Assembly (NCBI RefSeq): GCF_020622065.1
Contig: NZ_JAHRYQ010000001.1
Coordinates: forward strand, 1,116,001-1,180,000
DNA from: Geothrix sp.
GTDB lineage: Bacteria > Acidobacteriota > Holophagae > Holophagales > Holophagaceae
Direction of reading: 5' to 3'
Length of the DNA: 64,000 nucleotides
Shown here: piece after piece, positions 9,430 to 19,281 of the stretch
Position numbering within the stretch: the first letter of the stretch is position 1
Layout of the letters: the number at the start of each line of letters is the position of its first letter
The notes under the pieces: generated by a model
The model's database searches: none
The model's input: only the letters and a program-made list of their open reading frames with translations
Told to the model about the DNA's origin: nothing
Translations under genes and position numbers: made by a program

Positions 9430-11034
9430 CTAGTGTGCCAGGGGCACTTCCACCCCGTTCACCCACAGGCGTCCAGGCTTCAGCTTCCGCAGGGCCTCGG
9501 GGGTGAGGTCTCCAATCGGAGCCTGCACCCAGAGGAGGTCGGCCACGGCCCCTTTCTGGAGGGTGCCCAGCTCCTTCCCCCGCCCCAGGGCCGTCGCATT
9601 GCCCGCCGTGTAGGCGCGGACGGCCTCGAGGCGCGTGAGCCGCTGGGCGGGAAGGAAACCGCCGGGCGGGTTGCCGTCCGGGTCCCGTCGGGTCTCGGCC
9701 GCGGCCAGGCTGATGAAGGGATTGGGATCCTCCACGGGCGCGTCGCTTCCGAAAGCCAACAGGGCGCCGCCGCTTTCGAAGCTGCGCCAGGGGAAGGCCT
9801 CGTTCAGGCGCTCGGGGCCGAGGCGGGCGGGGGTCCAGCTGTGATCCGAAGTGCAGTGCACGGGCTGGACGCTGGCCACCACGCCGAGCTTACCGAAACG
9901 GGCGGCATCGTCGGCGGTGACGATCTGGGCGTGCTCGATGCGGGGGGGCAGGGCGCCCCGGCCCTTCTTCATGGCCTGGGCCAGGAGGTCGAGGGCCGCG
10001 CGGTTGGCGGCATCGCCGATGGCGTGGATGGCGGGCTGGTAGCCGGCCTTCATCGTGATGGCCGCATCCAGGGCCACCTTGGCGGGCTCCGTCACCCAGA
10101 GGCCCTGGGTGGCGGGCTCGTCGGCGTAGGGCGCCAGGAGTCGGGCGCCGCGGCTGCCCAGAGCGCCATCCAGGTAGAACTTCACGCCCTGCACCTGGAA
10201 GAAGGACAGGTTCTTGGGCCGGGGCTGCTTCAGTTCGCGGAGCATCAGCCGGTGGTCGTGGCTGAGGTAGGCGAAGACACGGATGGGGAGCGTTCCTGCG
10301 GCGGCCATGCGGCGGTAGGCGGCCAGCTCGGGGCCCGTCACCCCCATGTCGGCCACGGCGGTGAAGCCCTGGGCGCGCAGGGCCTCCAGTCCGGCTCTCA
10401 GGCGCGCTTCCTGTTCGGCGCGGCCCGGTTCGGGAATGAGCTTCCGGACCAGGTCCACGGCGTTGTCCAGCAGGATGCCCGTGGCCCGGCCGAACTCGTC
10501 CCGGAGGATGCGGCCGCCCTCGGGATCCGGCGTCTTGGGGCCGATGCCCGCCATGGCCAGCGCGGCGCTGTTCACCCAGGCGGCGTGGCCATCCACCCGC
10601 TGGAGGAAGGCCGGGCGGGTGCCCGTGAGCACATCGAGGTCATGGGCCCGGGGAAAGGCCTTGGTGGGCCAGCGGTTCTGGTCCCAGCCCCGGCCCAGCA
10701 GCCAGCCCTGGGTATGGGCAGCGGTCCAGGTCTTGAGGCGGTCCAGCGCGGCCGGCAGGCTGACGGCGCCCGTGAGATCCACCTTGCGGGCGAGGGCGCC
10801 GAGGCCACCCACATGCGCGTGCCCCTCGATGAGACCCGGCAGCAGCGTGCCGCCCGGCAGGTCGATGCGGGTGGCCTTTGGGTGGGCCTTGGCCAGGGTC
10901 TCGATGGCCCCGACGGCGAGGATCTTCCCCTTCCGGAGGACGAGTGCCTGACCGCGCTGGGGCCCCTGGGAGGTCCAGACATCGGCACCGGTGATGAGTT
11001 GAACGGAGGCGGGCGGCGGAGGCGGCAGCGGCAT
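9430..11034 (-). CDS. amidohydrolase family 3 (YtcJ-like)
   Basis: A 534-residue metal-dependent hydrolase with the amidohydrolase-3 layout: [13 protein letters not shown] metal motif, [39 protein letters not shown] and a final [13 protein letters not shown]. Relatives hydrolyse amide or ester-type substrates, and substrates are mostly unknown. There is no convincing signal peptide from the ATG at 11034, so it is probably cytoplasmic. The ATG is 80 bases from the divergent mutase start, with a TACACT hexamer on the minus strand at 11061-11066 as a candidate -10. It is followed closely by rpe. Confidence 0.85.
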   Translation of the reverse strand: MPLPPPPPASVQLITGADVWTSQGPQRGQALVLRKGKILAVGAIETLAKAHPKATRIDLPGGTLLPGLIEGHAHVGGLGALARKVDLTGAVSLPAALDRLKTWTAAHTQGWLLGRGWDQNRWPTKAFPRAHDLDVLTGTRPAFLQRVDGHAAWVNSAALAMAGIGPKTPDPEGGRILRDEFGRATGILLDNAVDLVRKLIPEPGRAEQEARLRAGLEALRAQGFTAVADMGVTGPELAAYRRMAAAGTLPIRVFAYLSHDHRLMLRELKQPRPKNLSFFQVQGVKFYLDGALGSRGARLLAPYADEPATQGLWVTEPAKVALDAAITMKAGYQPAIHAIGDAANRAALDLLAQAMKKGRGALPPRIEHAQIVTADDAARFGKLGVVASVQPVHCTSDHSWTPARLGPERLNEAFPWRSFESGGALLAFGSDAPVEDPNPFISLAAAETRRDPDGNPPGGFLPAQRLTRLEAVRAYTAGNATALGRGKELGTLQKGAVADLLWVQAPIGDLTPEALRKLKPGRLWVNGVEVPLAH

Positions 11035-11060
11035 GGCGGGCTCGGAGAAAGGAAGGGGCC

Positions 11061-11066
11061 AGTGTA
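11061..11066 (-). promoter_or_regulatory. candidate -10 element for the amidohydrolase-rpe pair
   Basis: Reads TACACT on the minus strand (four of six consensus), 26 bases before the ATG at 11034, inside the short divergent intergenic region. Confidence 0.3.
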
Positions 11067-11113
11067 GCGTCTGCCTGCGGCCCGGCGATAAGGTGGATCT
11101 CATCGGAGGCTTC

Positions 11114-12769
<1,656 letters not shown>

Positions 12770-12844
12770 CCGATTCAAACGCCTCCAGGGTCTTGTAACG
12801 ACATCAATTCTCGGTACCCTTATTGCAGACCTGTGACTCGACCC

Positions 12845-12860
12845 GTCCCGTTCGCGGGAC
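12845..12860 (+). other. UUCG-type hairpin in the leader of the monoheme cytochrome gene
   Basis: Six-bp stem GTCCCG / CGGGAC closed by a TTCG tetraloop, 21 bases before the ATG at 12881. UUCG loops are unusually stable, so it may protect the 5' end of the transcript or mark a processing site. No T-run follows, so it is not a terminator. Confidence 0.5.
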
Positions 12861-12880
12861 CCCCACTTCCCGGAGGCACC

Positions 12881-13132
12881 ATGCGCATCGCCACCCTCAT
12901 CGCCGCTGCGGCGCTGATTCTCGCTGTTCCCGCCCAGGCCAAGATGCCTTGGGTCAAGAAGTCCCAGGAACTCGGCTTCGCCGAGGTCAAGGATTGCAAG
13001 GCCTGCCATGTGGGCGCCCCCAAGAAGGGTGGCGAAATGTCCGCCCGCGGCAAGTTCCTGGAAGAGACCAAGGCCAAGAAGAAGGCCGCTGAGGTTGATC
13101 TCAACTGGCTGAAGGACTACAAGGGCAAGTGA
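12881..13132 (+). CDS. small periplasmic monoheme c-type cytochrome
   Basis: An 83-residue exported protein with a clear signal peptide (MRIATLIAAAALILAVPAQA) and one heme-binding CKACH site at about residue 34, followed by Lys-rich helices. It resembles the small cytochrome at 15242 in its opening (signal peptide, then KM, then a CxACH site with GAPK following). It is probably a soluble electron carrier. It has a CGGAGG site before the ATG, a hairpin leader and its own terminator, so it is transcribed separately from the large cytochrome 170 bases downstream. Confidence 0.8.
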   Translation: MRIATLIAAAALILAVPAQAKMPWVKKSQELGFAEVKDCKACHVGAPKKGGEMSARGKFLEETKAKKKAAEVDLNWLKDYKGK

Positions 13133-13158
13133 GCCGCTGAGAGGTGGTTCAAGCACCG

Positions 13159-13186
13159 AACCGGGCGGGTTTCCGCCCGGTTTTTT
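13159..13186 (+). terminator. intrinsic terminator
   Basis: Ten-bp stem AACCGGGCGG / CCGCCCGGTT with a four-base loop, followed by a run of T residues. It separates the monoheme cytochrome gene from the CbcL-like gene. Confidence 0.9.
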
Positions 13187-13229
13187 CTGTACGGATGAGT
13201 CGCGATTGCTGCGGATCCAGACAAATGTC

Positions 13230-13243
13230 GTGATCCAGATCAC
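13230..13243. promoter_or_regulatory. CRP/FNR-family-like operator
   Basis: The sequence GTGATCCAGATCAC is a perfect 6-2-6 palindrome with the GTGA-N6-TCAC core of CRP-type sites. It is 58 bases before the cytochrome ATG and about 50 bases before a start point set by the TAGGGT hexamer at 13275, a usual activator position. The regulator is not in the window. Confidence 0.5.
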
Positions 13244-13274
13244 CAGGGCCTAGCACCGACCTGAAGACTCAGGC

Positions 13275-13280
13275 TAGGGT
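13275..13280 (+). promoter_or_regulatory. candidate -10 element for the CbcL-like gene
   Basis: TAGGGT, 21 bases before the ATG at 13302 and downstream of the CRP-like palindrome. No clear -35 is present, which would fit an activator-dependent promoter. Confidence 0.35.
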
Positions 13281-13301
13281 TAGAGGACTTGAGAGGTGGC
13301 T

Positions 13302-15164
13302 ATGCGTCTGCTGCTTGCTGGATTGTTCTCCCTCGCCCTTGCCGCGGCCCCGACCGCGCAGGACTGCACTTCGTGCCACGAGGTGGATCTCGCCAAGTTC
13401 GCCGCCACCAAGCACGGCAGCATGGCCTGCACGGATTGCCACAGCAGCATCACGAAGCTGCCCCATGCCGACAAGCCCGCGCCGGTGAAGTGCGCGACCT
13501 GCCACGAAGACCAGGTGAAGGCCTACGGCAAGAGCATCCACGGCGTCGCCAAGCAGAACGGGATGGCCGATACGGCCACCTGCAAGTCCTGCCACGGCCC
13601 CACGCACCAGATCGTGGCCAGCAGCGACCCGGCCTCCGCCGTGAACAAGAAAAACCTGGCGGACACCTGCGGGGCCTGTCACTCCAACCCGGACTTCCTC
13701 GCCAAGCACAAGATTCCCTTCGCCAAGCCGGTGGAAGCCTACCGCCTGAGCGTCCACGGCCGCGAAGTGGCCAAGGGGAACGCCAGCGCCGCCTCCTGCT
13801 CTGATTGTCACGGAAGCCACGACATCCTGCCTTCCGCGGATCCCAAGGCGAAGGTGAATCGCGCGAATGTGGCGGAGACCTGCGGCGTCTGTCACAACGA
13901 TGTCCAGGCCGTCTACGCCGACAGCGTGCATGGTCTCGCGGTCAAGCGCGGCTCCAAGGATTCGCCCACCTGCACGGGCTGCCACGGCGAGCACAACATC
14001 CTGGCCCCCAAGGAAGCGGGCTCCCTGGTGAACGCGGCCCGCGTGTCCACCGTCACCTGCGGCCGCTGCCACGGCGACGAGCGGCTCAACTCGCGCTACG
14101 GCTTCGGCGACAAGGTGCCGGCCTTCCAGGACAGCTTCCACGGCCTGGCCATCCGTGGCGGACAGCAGACCGCCGCCAACTGCGCTTCCTGCCACGGCGT
14201 GCACAACATCCTGCCGTCCGCGGACATCCGCTCCACGGTCAACCCCGCCAACCTCCAGAAGACCTGCGGACAGTGTCACCCCGGCGCCGGCGACAAGATC
14301 GCCCGCAGCAAGGTGCATGTGCGCACCGCCGGCGGCATCGAGCACATCTCGGTGAAGTGGATCCGCTGGGCCTACTACGCCCTCATCCCCATGACCATCG
14401 GCTTCATGCTCTTCCACAACGGCCTGGACTACTTCGCCAAGCTGCGCCGCCACAAGCCCCACCACGGGACGGGCGAGCAGCTGCCCCGCATGAACAAGAC
14501 CTTCCGCATCACCCACGGCATGGTGATGGTCAGCTTCATCCTCCTGGTCATCACCGGTTTCGCCCTGAAGTTCCCCGAGGCGGGCTGGGTGAAGGTCCTG
14601 GGCATGAATGGAGCCGGCCTGATCCGTGGCTGGGTCCACCGCATCGCCGCCGTGGTCATGATGGCCGCCACCGTGATGCATGTGATCCACCTCGCCCTGG
14701 TGAAGCGCGACCGCGTGATCCTGTTCGAGCTGCTGCCGGGCTGGCAGGACGCCAAGGACATCGCCAACGCCCTGCGCTACAACCTGGGCCTGACCGACAA
14801 GCGGCCCACCTTCGGCATGTTCGGCTACGCCGAGAAGATGGAGTACTGGGCCTTCATGTGGGGCACCGTGGTGATGGCCGTGACGGGCCTCCTCCTCTGG
14901 GCGCAGAACTGGAGCCTCAAGCACTTCCCCATCTGGGTGCTCGATGCCGCCACCGCCGCCCACTGGTATGAAGCGATCCTGGCCACCCTCTCCATCCTCG
15001 TGTGGCACTGGTACCTGGTGATCTTCGATCCCGAGGTCTACCCCATGGATCTGGCCTGGCTGACCGGAAAGGCCTCCGCGGACCACCTCCGCGAAACCCG
15101 GCCCGAGTACTATGCAGCTCTGGTGAAGAAGCAGGAAGAAGCCCAGAAGGACCGTGCTGAATAA
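13302..15164 (+). CDS. multiheme cytochrome c fused to membrane cytochrome b, CbcL-like
   Basis: A 620-residue protein with a signal peptide, a periplasmic N-terminal half with eleven CxxCH heme sites (CTSCH, CTDCH, CATCH, CKSCH, CGACH, CSDCH, CGVCH, CTGCH, CGRCH, CASCH, CGQCH), and a C-terminal half with five hydrophobic helices carrying His residues typical of the diheme cytochrome b561/HydC-FdnI type. This matches the architecture of Geobacter CbcL, an inner-membrane menaquinol oxidase for low-potential extracellular electron acceptors, which has nine c-type sites. The function by analogy is electron transfer from the quinone pool to periplasmic cytochromes. The ATG at 13302 has GAGAGG upstream. 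Many extra distal His residues lie in SVHG/SIHG repeats. Confidence 0.85.
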   Translation: MRLLLAGLFSLALAAAPTAQDCTSCHEVDLAKFAATKHGSMACTDCHSSITKLPHADKPAPVKCATCHEDQVKAYGKSIHGVAKQNGMADTATCKSCHGPTHQIVASSDPASAVNKKNLADTCGACHSNPDFLAKHKIPFAKPVEAYRLSVHGREVAKGNASAASCSDCHGSHDILPSADPKAKVNRANVAETCGVCHNDVQAVYADSVHGLAVKRGSKDSPTCTGCHGEHNILAPKEAGSLVNAARVSTVTCGRCHGDERLNSRYGFGDKVPAFQDSFHGLAIRGGQQTAANCASCHGVHNILPSADIRSTVNPANLQKTCGQCHPGAGDKIARSKVHVRTAGGIEHISVKWIRWAYYALIPMTIGFMLFHNGLDYFAKLRRHKPHHGTGEQLPRMNKTFRITHGMVMVSFILLVITGFALKFPEAGWVKVLGMNGAGLIRGWVHRIAAVVMMAATVMHVIHLALVKRDRVILFELLPGWQDAKDIANALRYNLGLTDKRPTFGMFGYAEKMEYWAFMWGTVVMAVTGLLLWAQNWSLKHFPIWVLDAATAAHWYEAILATLSILVWHWYLVIFDPEVYPMDLAWLTGKASADHLRETRPEYYAALVKKQEEAQKDRAE

Positions 15165-15241
15165 CTTGGAATGCTGTTTGCTTTTCCTCCCCTGACCCGG
15201 CCCTTGAGCCCGGTCCCAACCCCAACAAAGTAGGAGCCCTC

Positions 15242-15475
15242 ATGCGCCGCATCACCCTCCTCACCGCCCTGCTTGCCCTGGCCGTCGCCCCCGTCGCCAG
15301 CGCCAAGATGACCACCGTCAAGGGTGCCAAGTGCACCGCTTGCCACGAAGGGGCCCCCAAGGACAAGAAGTTCAACGCCGCCACCACCAAGATGGTCGCG
15401 AAGTACAAGGAGTCCCAGTGCAAGGACTGCCACGGCTGGGCCGATGGCAAGCTGACCACCATCAAGAAGAAGTAG
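15242..15475 (+). CDS. small periplasmic diheme c-type cytochrome
   Basis: A 77-residue exported protein: signal peptide ending APVASA, then CTACH at residues 31-35 and CKDCH at about 60-64, and a Lys-rich end. It lies 77 bases after the CbcL-like gene without a visible terminator between, so the two are probably one transcript and this may be its soluble electron partner. GGAG precedes the ATG at a good distance. The start of the mature protein resembles the monoheme cytochrome at 12881, suggesting paralogy. Confidence 0.82.
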   Translation: MRRITLLTALLALAVAPVASAKMTTVKGAKCTACHEGAPKDKKFNAATTKMVAKYKESQCKDCHGWADGKLTTIKKK

Positions 15476-15484
15476 CACTCCGCT

Positions 15485-15528
15485 CCCCACGAAAAACGGC
15501 GCCCCCATCGGCGCCGTTTTTCGTGGGG
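15485..15528. terminator. bidirectional terminator between the cytochrome cluster and the phosphomutase
   Basis: A 19-bp perfect stem (left arm 15485-15503, right arm 15510-15528) with a short loop. The stem contains AAAAA and TTTTT tracts, so it can end transcripts from both strands between convergent genes. Confidence 0.9.
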
Positions 15529-15538
15529 GAGAAGAAAC

Positions 15539-17239
15539 CTAGAGGCCCAACAGGGCGCGGGCTTCGGCTTCCATGCGGTCCAGCTGGGCGGCGTCGCCGC
15601 GGGACTGGAGGTAGACCTTCAGTTTGGGTTCGGTGCCGCTGGGGCGGAAGGCCGCGAAGGCTCCGCTCTGGAGGCGGAATTTCAGCACATTGCTGCGGGG
15701 GATGGGCAGGGCAACCCCGCGGCGGTCGGGACGGTCGAGGATCGTCTCGGTGCCGCTCTCGCCATGCCAGAGGCCCGTTTGGAAATCCTCCCAGCTGGCG
15801 ACCCGCTCACCGCCCAGAGAGGCCAGACCGGCGGCGCGGATGCGGCCCATGGCCTCGGCAAAGCGCTTGGCGCCCCCGGGCCGGGGATCCTCCAGGTTCA
15901 CCAGGCGGTTGTGGAAGGTTCCGACCTTCGCCATGAGTGCATCCACGGCCTGGAAGAGGGTCAGCCCCTTCGCCTTGTAATGTCCGGCCATCTCGGCGAC
16001 GACCAGGGCCGCCGTGACGCCGTCCTTGTCGCGCAGGCTGGGCGGCAGCAGCATGCCGTAGCTCTCCTCGGCGCCGAAGGCGTAGGCCTCGCCCAGGGTC
16101 TCGAGGCGGTCCATGCACACGGCGATGTTCTTGAAGCCCGTGAGGGTCCATACGACGGGCAGGCCGTGGTGGCGGGCGACTTCGGCCATGAAGTCCGAAG
16201 TGACGACTGTGCTCACCACGGCGCCGGAACGGCCCTTCTGTGTGCAGAGGTAGTCGAGGGTGAGGGCGGCCAGGTCATTGCCGGACATGAGCTCCCAGGC
16301 CCCTTCCCGCAGGGCCACCACGCCGATGCGGTCGGCATCGGGATCATTGGCCAGGATGACCTCCGCGTCCATGGCCCCGGCCTCCCTCAGGGGGGCGGCA
16401 TAGGCCGCCAGCTCTTCGGGGTTGGGGCGGGGTGCCGTGGGGAAGGTTCCATCCTGGACGCCCTGGCTGGGGCTGATGGTGAGGGGGATGCCGGCCGCTT
16501 CGAACAGGGCCGGGACGAAGGCGATGCCGGTGCCGTGGAAGGGCGTGTAGAGGATGCGGGCCGGCTCGAAGGGCCGTGGATGCTGGAGGAGGTCCCGGCC
16601 CAGGGCGAGGTAGGCGTTCTCGACTTCGACGGGGATGGGGCTGATGCGGCCCGGCGGGACGACAGGGGGCACGGGGACCACCGGCAGGGCGGCCATCTGC
16701 GCCTCGATCTCGGCGTCCCAGGGCTCCACCACCTGACCGCCCAGGTCGTTGTAGGCCTTGTACCCATTGTATTCCTTGGGATTGTGGCTGGCGGTGATGA
16801 TCACGCCGCAGGCCGAACTCAGGGCCTTCATGGCGAAGCAGAGGAAGGGCGTGGGGAGGGGGCGCGTGCCGAGGAAGACCTGATAGCCCGCCGCAGCGAG
16901 CACCGAGGCGGCTTCCGTCGCAAAGACATCAGAATTGAGGCGCGTGTCGTAGCCCACCACGGCCACCCTCTTGCCCGGTGCGCGCCGCTGGGCCACGGCC
17001 GCCAGCGCCAGGGTGGTGCGGCGGACATTGGGCCGGTTCATGCGGCGGAGGCCCGCGGCCATGAAGCCACGCAGGCCGCCTGTGCCGAAGGCGAGGGGTT
17101 CGAAGAAGCGGTCCTCCAACTCCGCGGTGGCCTGGGCCTCGCCACGCTCGGCAGCGGCCACGAGGGGTTCCAGTTCCGCACGGAGTTCGGGTTCCAGGTG
17201 GGGAAAGGCAAGGTAGGCGCGGGCGGAGGCGAGGCTCAT
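15539..17239 (-). CDS. phospho-sugar mutase (phosphoglucomutase/phosphomannomutase)
   Basis: Member of the alpha-D-phosphohexomutase family, 566 residues, of the long PgcA type acting on glucose-1-/6-phosphate. It has FGTGGLRG near residue 52, the phosphoserine loop ITASHNPKEYNGYKAY, the metal loop NDPDADRIG, the sugar-binding GAEESYG and the phosphate-binding FRPSGTEPKLKVYL. It links glycolysis with glycogen and surface-sugar synthesis. It is the last gene of a minus-strand run with a methyltransferase 40 bases upstream. Confidence 0.92.
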   Translation of the reverse strand: MSLASARAYLAFPHLEPELRAELEPLVAAAERGEAQATAELEDRFFEPLAFGTGGLRGFMAAGLRRMNRPNVRRTTLALAAVAQRRAPGKRVAVVGYDTRLNSDVFATEAASVLAAAGYQVFLGTRPLPTPFLCFAMKALSSACGVIITASHNPKEYNGYKAYNDLGGQVVEPWDAEIEAQMAALPVVPVPPVVPPGRISPIPVEVENAYLALGRDLLQHPRPFEPARILYTPFHGTGIAFVPALFEAAGIPLTISPSQGVQDGTFPTAPRPNPEELAAYAAPLREAGAMDAEVILANDPDADRIGVVALREGAWELMSGNDLAALTLDYLCTQKGRSGAVVSTVVTSDFMAEVARHHGLPVVWTLTGFKNIAVCMDRLETLGEAYAFGAEESYGMLLPPSLRDKDGVTAALVVAEMAGHYKAKGLTLFQAVDALMAKVGTFHNRLVNLEDPRPGGAKRFAEAMGRIRAAGLASLGGERVASWEDFQTGLWHGESGTETILDRPDRRGVALPIPRSNVLKFRLQSGAFAAFRPSGTEPKLKVYLQSRGDAAQLDRMEAEARALLGL

Positions 17240-17279
17240 GGCAGATTCCTGGACAAGCGTCCAGGATCGCAGATCCGGC

Positions 17280-17894
17280 CTAGGACCGGAACCCTGCGGG
17301 CCGTCGGGCCACCACCTGCATCACCGCGCCGGGGCCGTGATGGTAGGCACCTTCGTGGATGTCCCGCACGACCTCCCGGCCGACTTCCAGCTCCAGACCC
17401 GGAAGCAGTTCCACCGTCTCGGCCAGGGTGCTGAGCAGATCCAGCTCCTTCGGGCCGCCGGTGCCGTACTCCAGTTGCCGGGGCGTATAGGCCTCCAGGA
17501 TTAGGATGCCCCCGGGCGCGAGTGCCGCGGCGTAGCGCGGATAGAGGCGCCGCCGGAGCGCGGAGGGCAGGTGGCAGAAGATGGAGATGATGCCGCTCCA
17601 GTGCGTCGGGCCGAGGTCGAAATCCGCCAGGTCGGCCGCGACCGTGGCGAGGGTCACGCCGCGGCTGAGGGCCAGCTCTTGGGCGCGGGCCAGCCCCACG
17701 GGGGACTGGTCCACCGCGGTGACGGCGTGGCCCAGGGTGGCCAGGTGGACCGCATTCCGGCCCTGACCCTCGCCCAGCCCCAGCACGGGGCCCGGCGGAA
17801 TGCGGGGGGCCATCTCGCGCAGGAAGTCGTTGGGCTCTGATCCGTAGACCAGATCGGGCTCGGCGTACCGTTGATCCCAGAATCCCTGTCCCAT
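17280..17894 (-). CDS. SAM-dependent methyltransferase, TehB-like
   Basis: A 204-residue class I methyltransferase: the opening FWDQRYAEPDLVYGSEPNDFL is typical of the TehB/UbiE-like small methyltransferases, followed by the SAM-binding VLGLGEGQGRNAVHLA, the acidic strand end AVDQSP, and the post-II motif region. The substrate is unknown; related proteins methylate tellurite or thiol compounds. The ATG overlaps the stop codon of pmbA (TGATG), so translation is probably coupled. Confidence 0.82.
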   Translation of the reverse strand: MGQGFWDQRYAEPDLVYGSEPNDFLREMAPRIPPGPVLGLGEGQGRNAVHLATLGHAVTAVDQSPVGLARAQELALSRGVTLATVAADLADFDLGPTHWSGIISIFCHLPSALRRRLYPRYAAALAPGGILILEAYTPRQLEYGTGGPKELDLLSTLAETVELLPGLELEVGREVVRDIHEGAYHHGPGAVMQVVARRPAGFRS

Positions 17895-19279
17895 CAGGCG
17901 CCTCCGAGCGCGATGTCCTCCAGCAGGATGCTCAGGCCCGCGCTGCTGCCGTACCAGCGCAGGTCGTTGCCCAGGGCGGCGATACGCGTGAGGAAGTCCC
18001 GCAGGTTGCCCGCGAAGGTGAGCTTGTCCACGGGTTCGGCCAGCGCGCCCTCGCGGATGCGGATCCCGCTGGCGCCCACGCTGAGGTCGCCGCTGACGGG
18101 ATCCACCGTGTGCAGGCCCATGATCTCGGTGATGAGGACGCCGTTTCCGGCCATGCGATAGAGAGCGTCGGGCGCCGTGTCGCCGGGCAGGGGGAACAGG
18201 TTGAAGGTGGTGGCGCCGGGTTGGCTGCCGAAGCCCCGGCCCGCGCTGGCCGTGGGGGCCACGCCCATTTCGGCGGCGGTCTTCAGCGTGTGCAGGTAGG
18301 TCTTGAGCACGCCGCCTTCGAGCAGAACATTGCGCCGCGTGGGCAGACCCTCGGCATCCCAGGGCTCGGTGCCCAAGGCGGGGCGGCCAGGCGCCTCTGC
18401 GAGGCGCCCATCGTCGATCAGCGTGAGCAGGGGCGAGGCGATCGGTTCGCCCAGCTTCCCGGCGAAGAGGCTGCGCTGCTTGAGCACGGATTCGGCGTCC
18501 AGCATGCCCGCCACGATGCCGAGCAGATCCACGGCCACCTCGGGATGGAGCACCACGGCGTACTTCCCTGCGGGCAGCCGCTGGGGGTTCAGCTTCCGCT
18601 CGCCCTTGAGGGCTGCCTCGGCGCCGATGGCCGCGAGGTCGAGGCCGGGGCGCCGGGCCACATCCCAGTGCCAGGCGGCCTGCCGTTCCTCGCCGTCGGC
18701 CACCGCCAGCTCGATGGACGCGGAGCAGCTGGACCAGGCGTCCGCGGCCCGCACGCCCTTCTGCGTGAGCAGCAGGCTGGCGCCGGATCCGTCGCTCCAG
18801 GCCGATTCCCGGACGGCGGCCACCTTGGTGGAGGCCCGCCGGGCCTGGGCTTCCAGGTCCAGGGCCCAGCCGATGCGCTGCTGGGGCGTGATGGCCTCCA
18901 CGGTCGCGTCGAAGCGGCTGGGCAGGTCATCGACGCCGGAGGGGTCGGCCTGCCGGAGCCAGGGATCTTCGTCGCCCAGGGCGCTCAGTTCCCAGGCCTG
19001 GGTGAAGAGGTCGCGGAAATCGGCAGCGGCGAGATCGGTGGTGGTGGCCAGGCCTGTGCGGAAGCCCTTGCCCCCCGCACGGATCACCCGCACGCCGAGG
19101 CCACCGCGCTTGCTGGCAGTGAGGTCCTCCAGGGCGCCGTTCTGCACCTTGGCCTTGCGGGAGCGGGACACGGAGGTAAAGGCCTCCGCACCCTCCGCGC
19201 CCAGCTTCAACGCGTGCTGGATGCCGTCCTGCAGGCGGGCTTCGAGGGAATCGGGAATGAAAGAAGGGAAGGGGTTCAT
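17894..19279 (-). CDS. pmbA: TldE/PmbA-type metalloprotease subunit
   Basis: Partner of TldD in the heterodimeric protease that degrades unfolded or leader-peptide regions (for example of modified peptides and the CcdA antitoxin). The 461-residue length and the sequence (SRSRKAKVQNGALED near the N-terminus, ALYRMAGNGVLITEIMG and the C-terminal GNLRDFLTRIAALGNDLRW) fit PmbA, which lacks the zinc motif carried by TldD. It starts two bases after the stop of tldD and overlaps the next methyltransferase gene, so the three genes are one operon. Confidence 0.9.
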   Translation of the reverse strand: MNPFPSFIPDSLEARLQDGIQHALKLGAEGAEAFTSVSRSRKAKVQNGALEDLTASKRGGLGVRVIRAGGKGFRTGLATTTDLAAADFRDLFTQAWELSALGDEDPWLRQADPSGVDDLPSRFDATVEAITPQQRIGWALDLEAQARRASTKVAAVRESAWSDGSGASLLLTQKGVRAADAWSSCSASIELAVADGEERQAAWHWDVARRPGLDLAAIGAEAALKGERKLNPQRLPAGKYAVVLHPEVAVDLLGIVAGMLDAESVLKQRSLFAGKLGEPIASPLLTLIDDGRLAEAPGRPALGTEPWDAEGLPTRRNVLLEGGVLKTYLHTLKTAAEMGVAPTASAGRGFGSQPGATTFNLFPLPGDTAPDALYRMAGNGVLITEIMGLHTVDPVSGDLSVGASGIRIREGALAEPVDKLTFAGNLRDFLTRIAALGNDLRWYGSSAGLSILLEDIALGGA

Positions 19280-19281
19280 GG

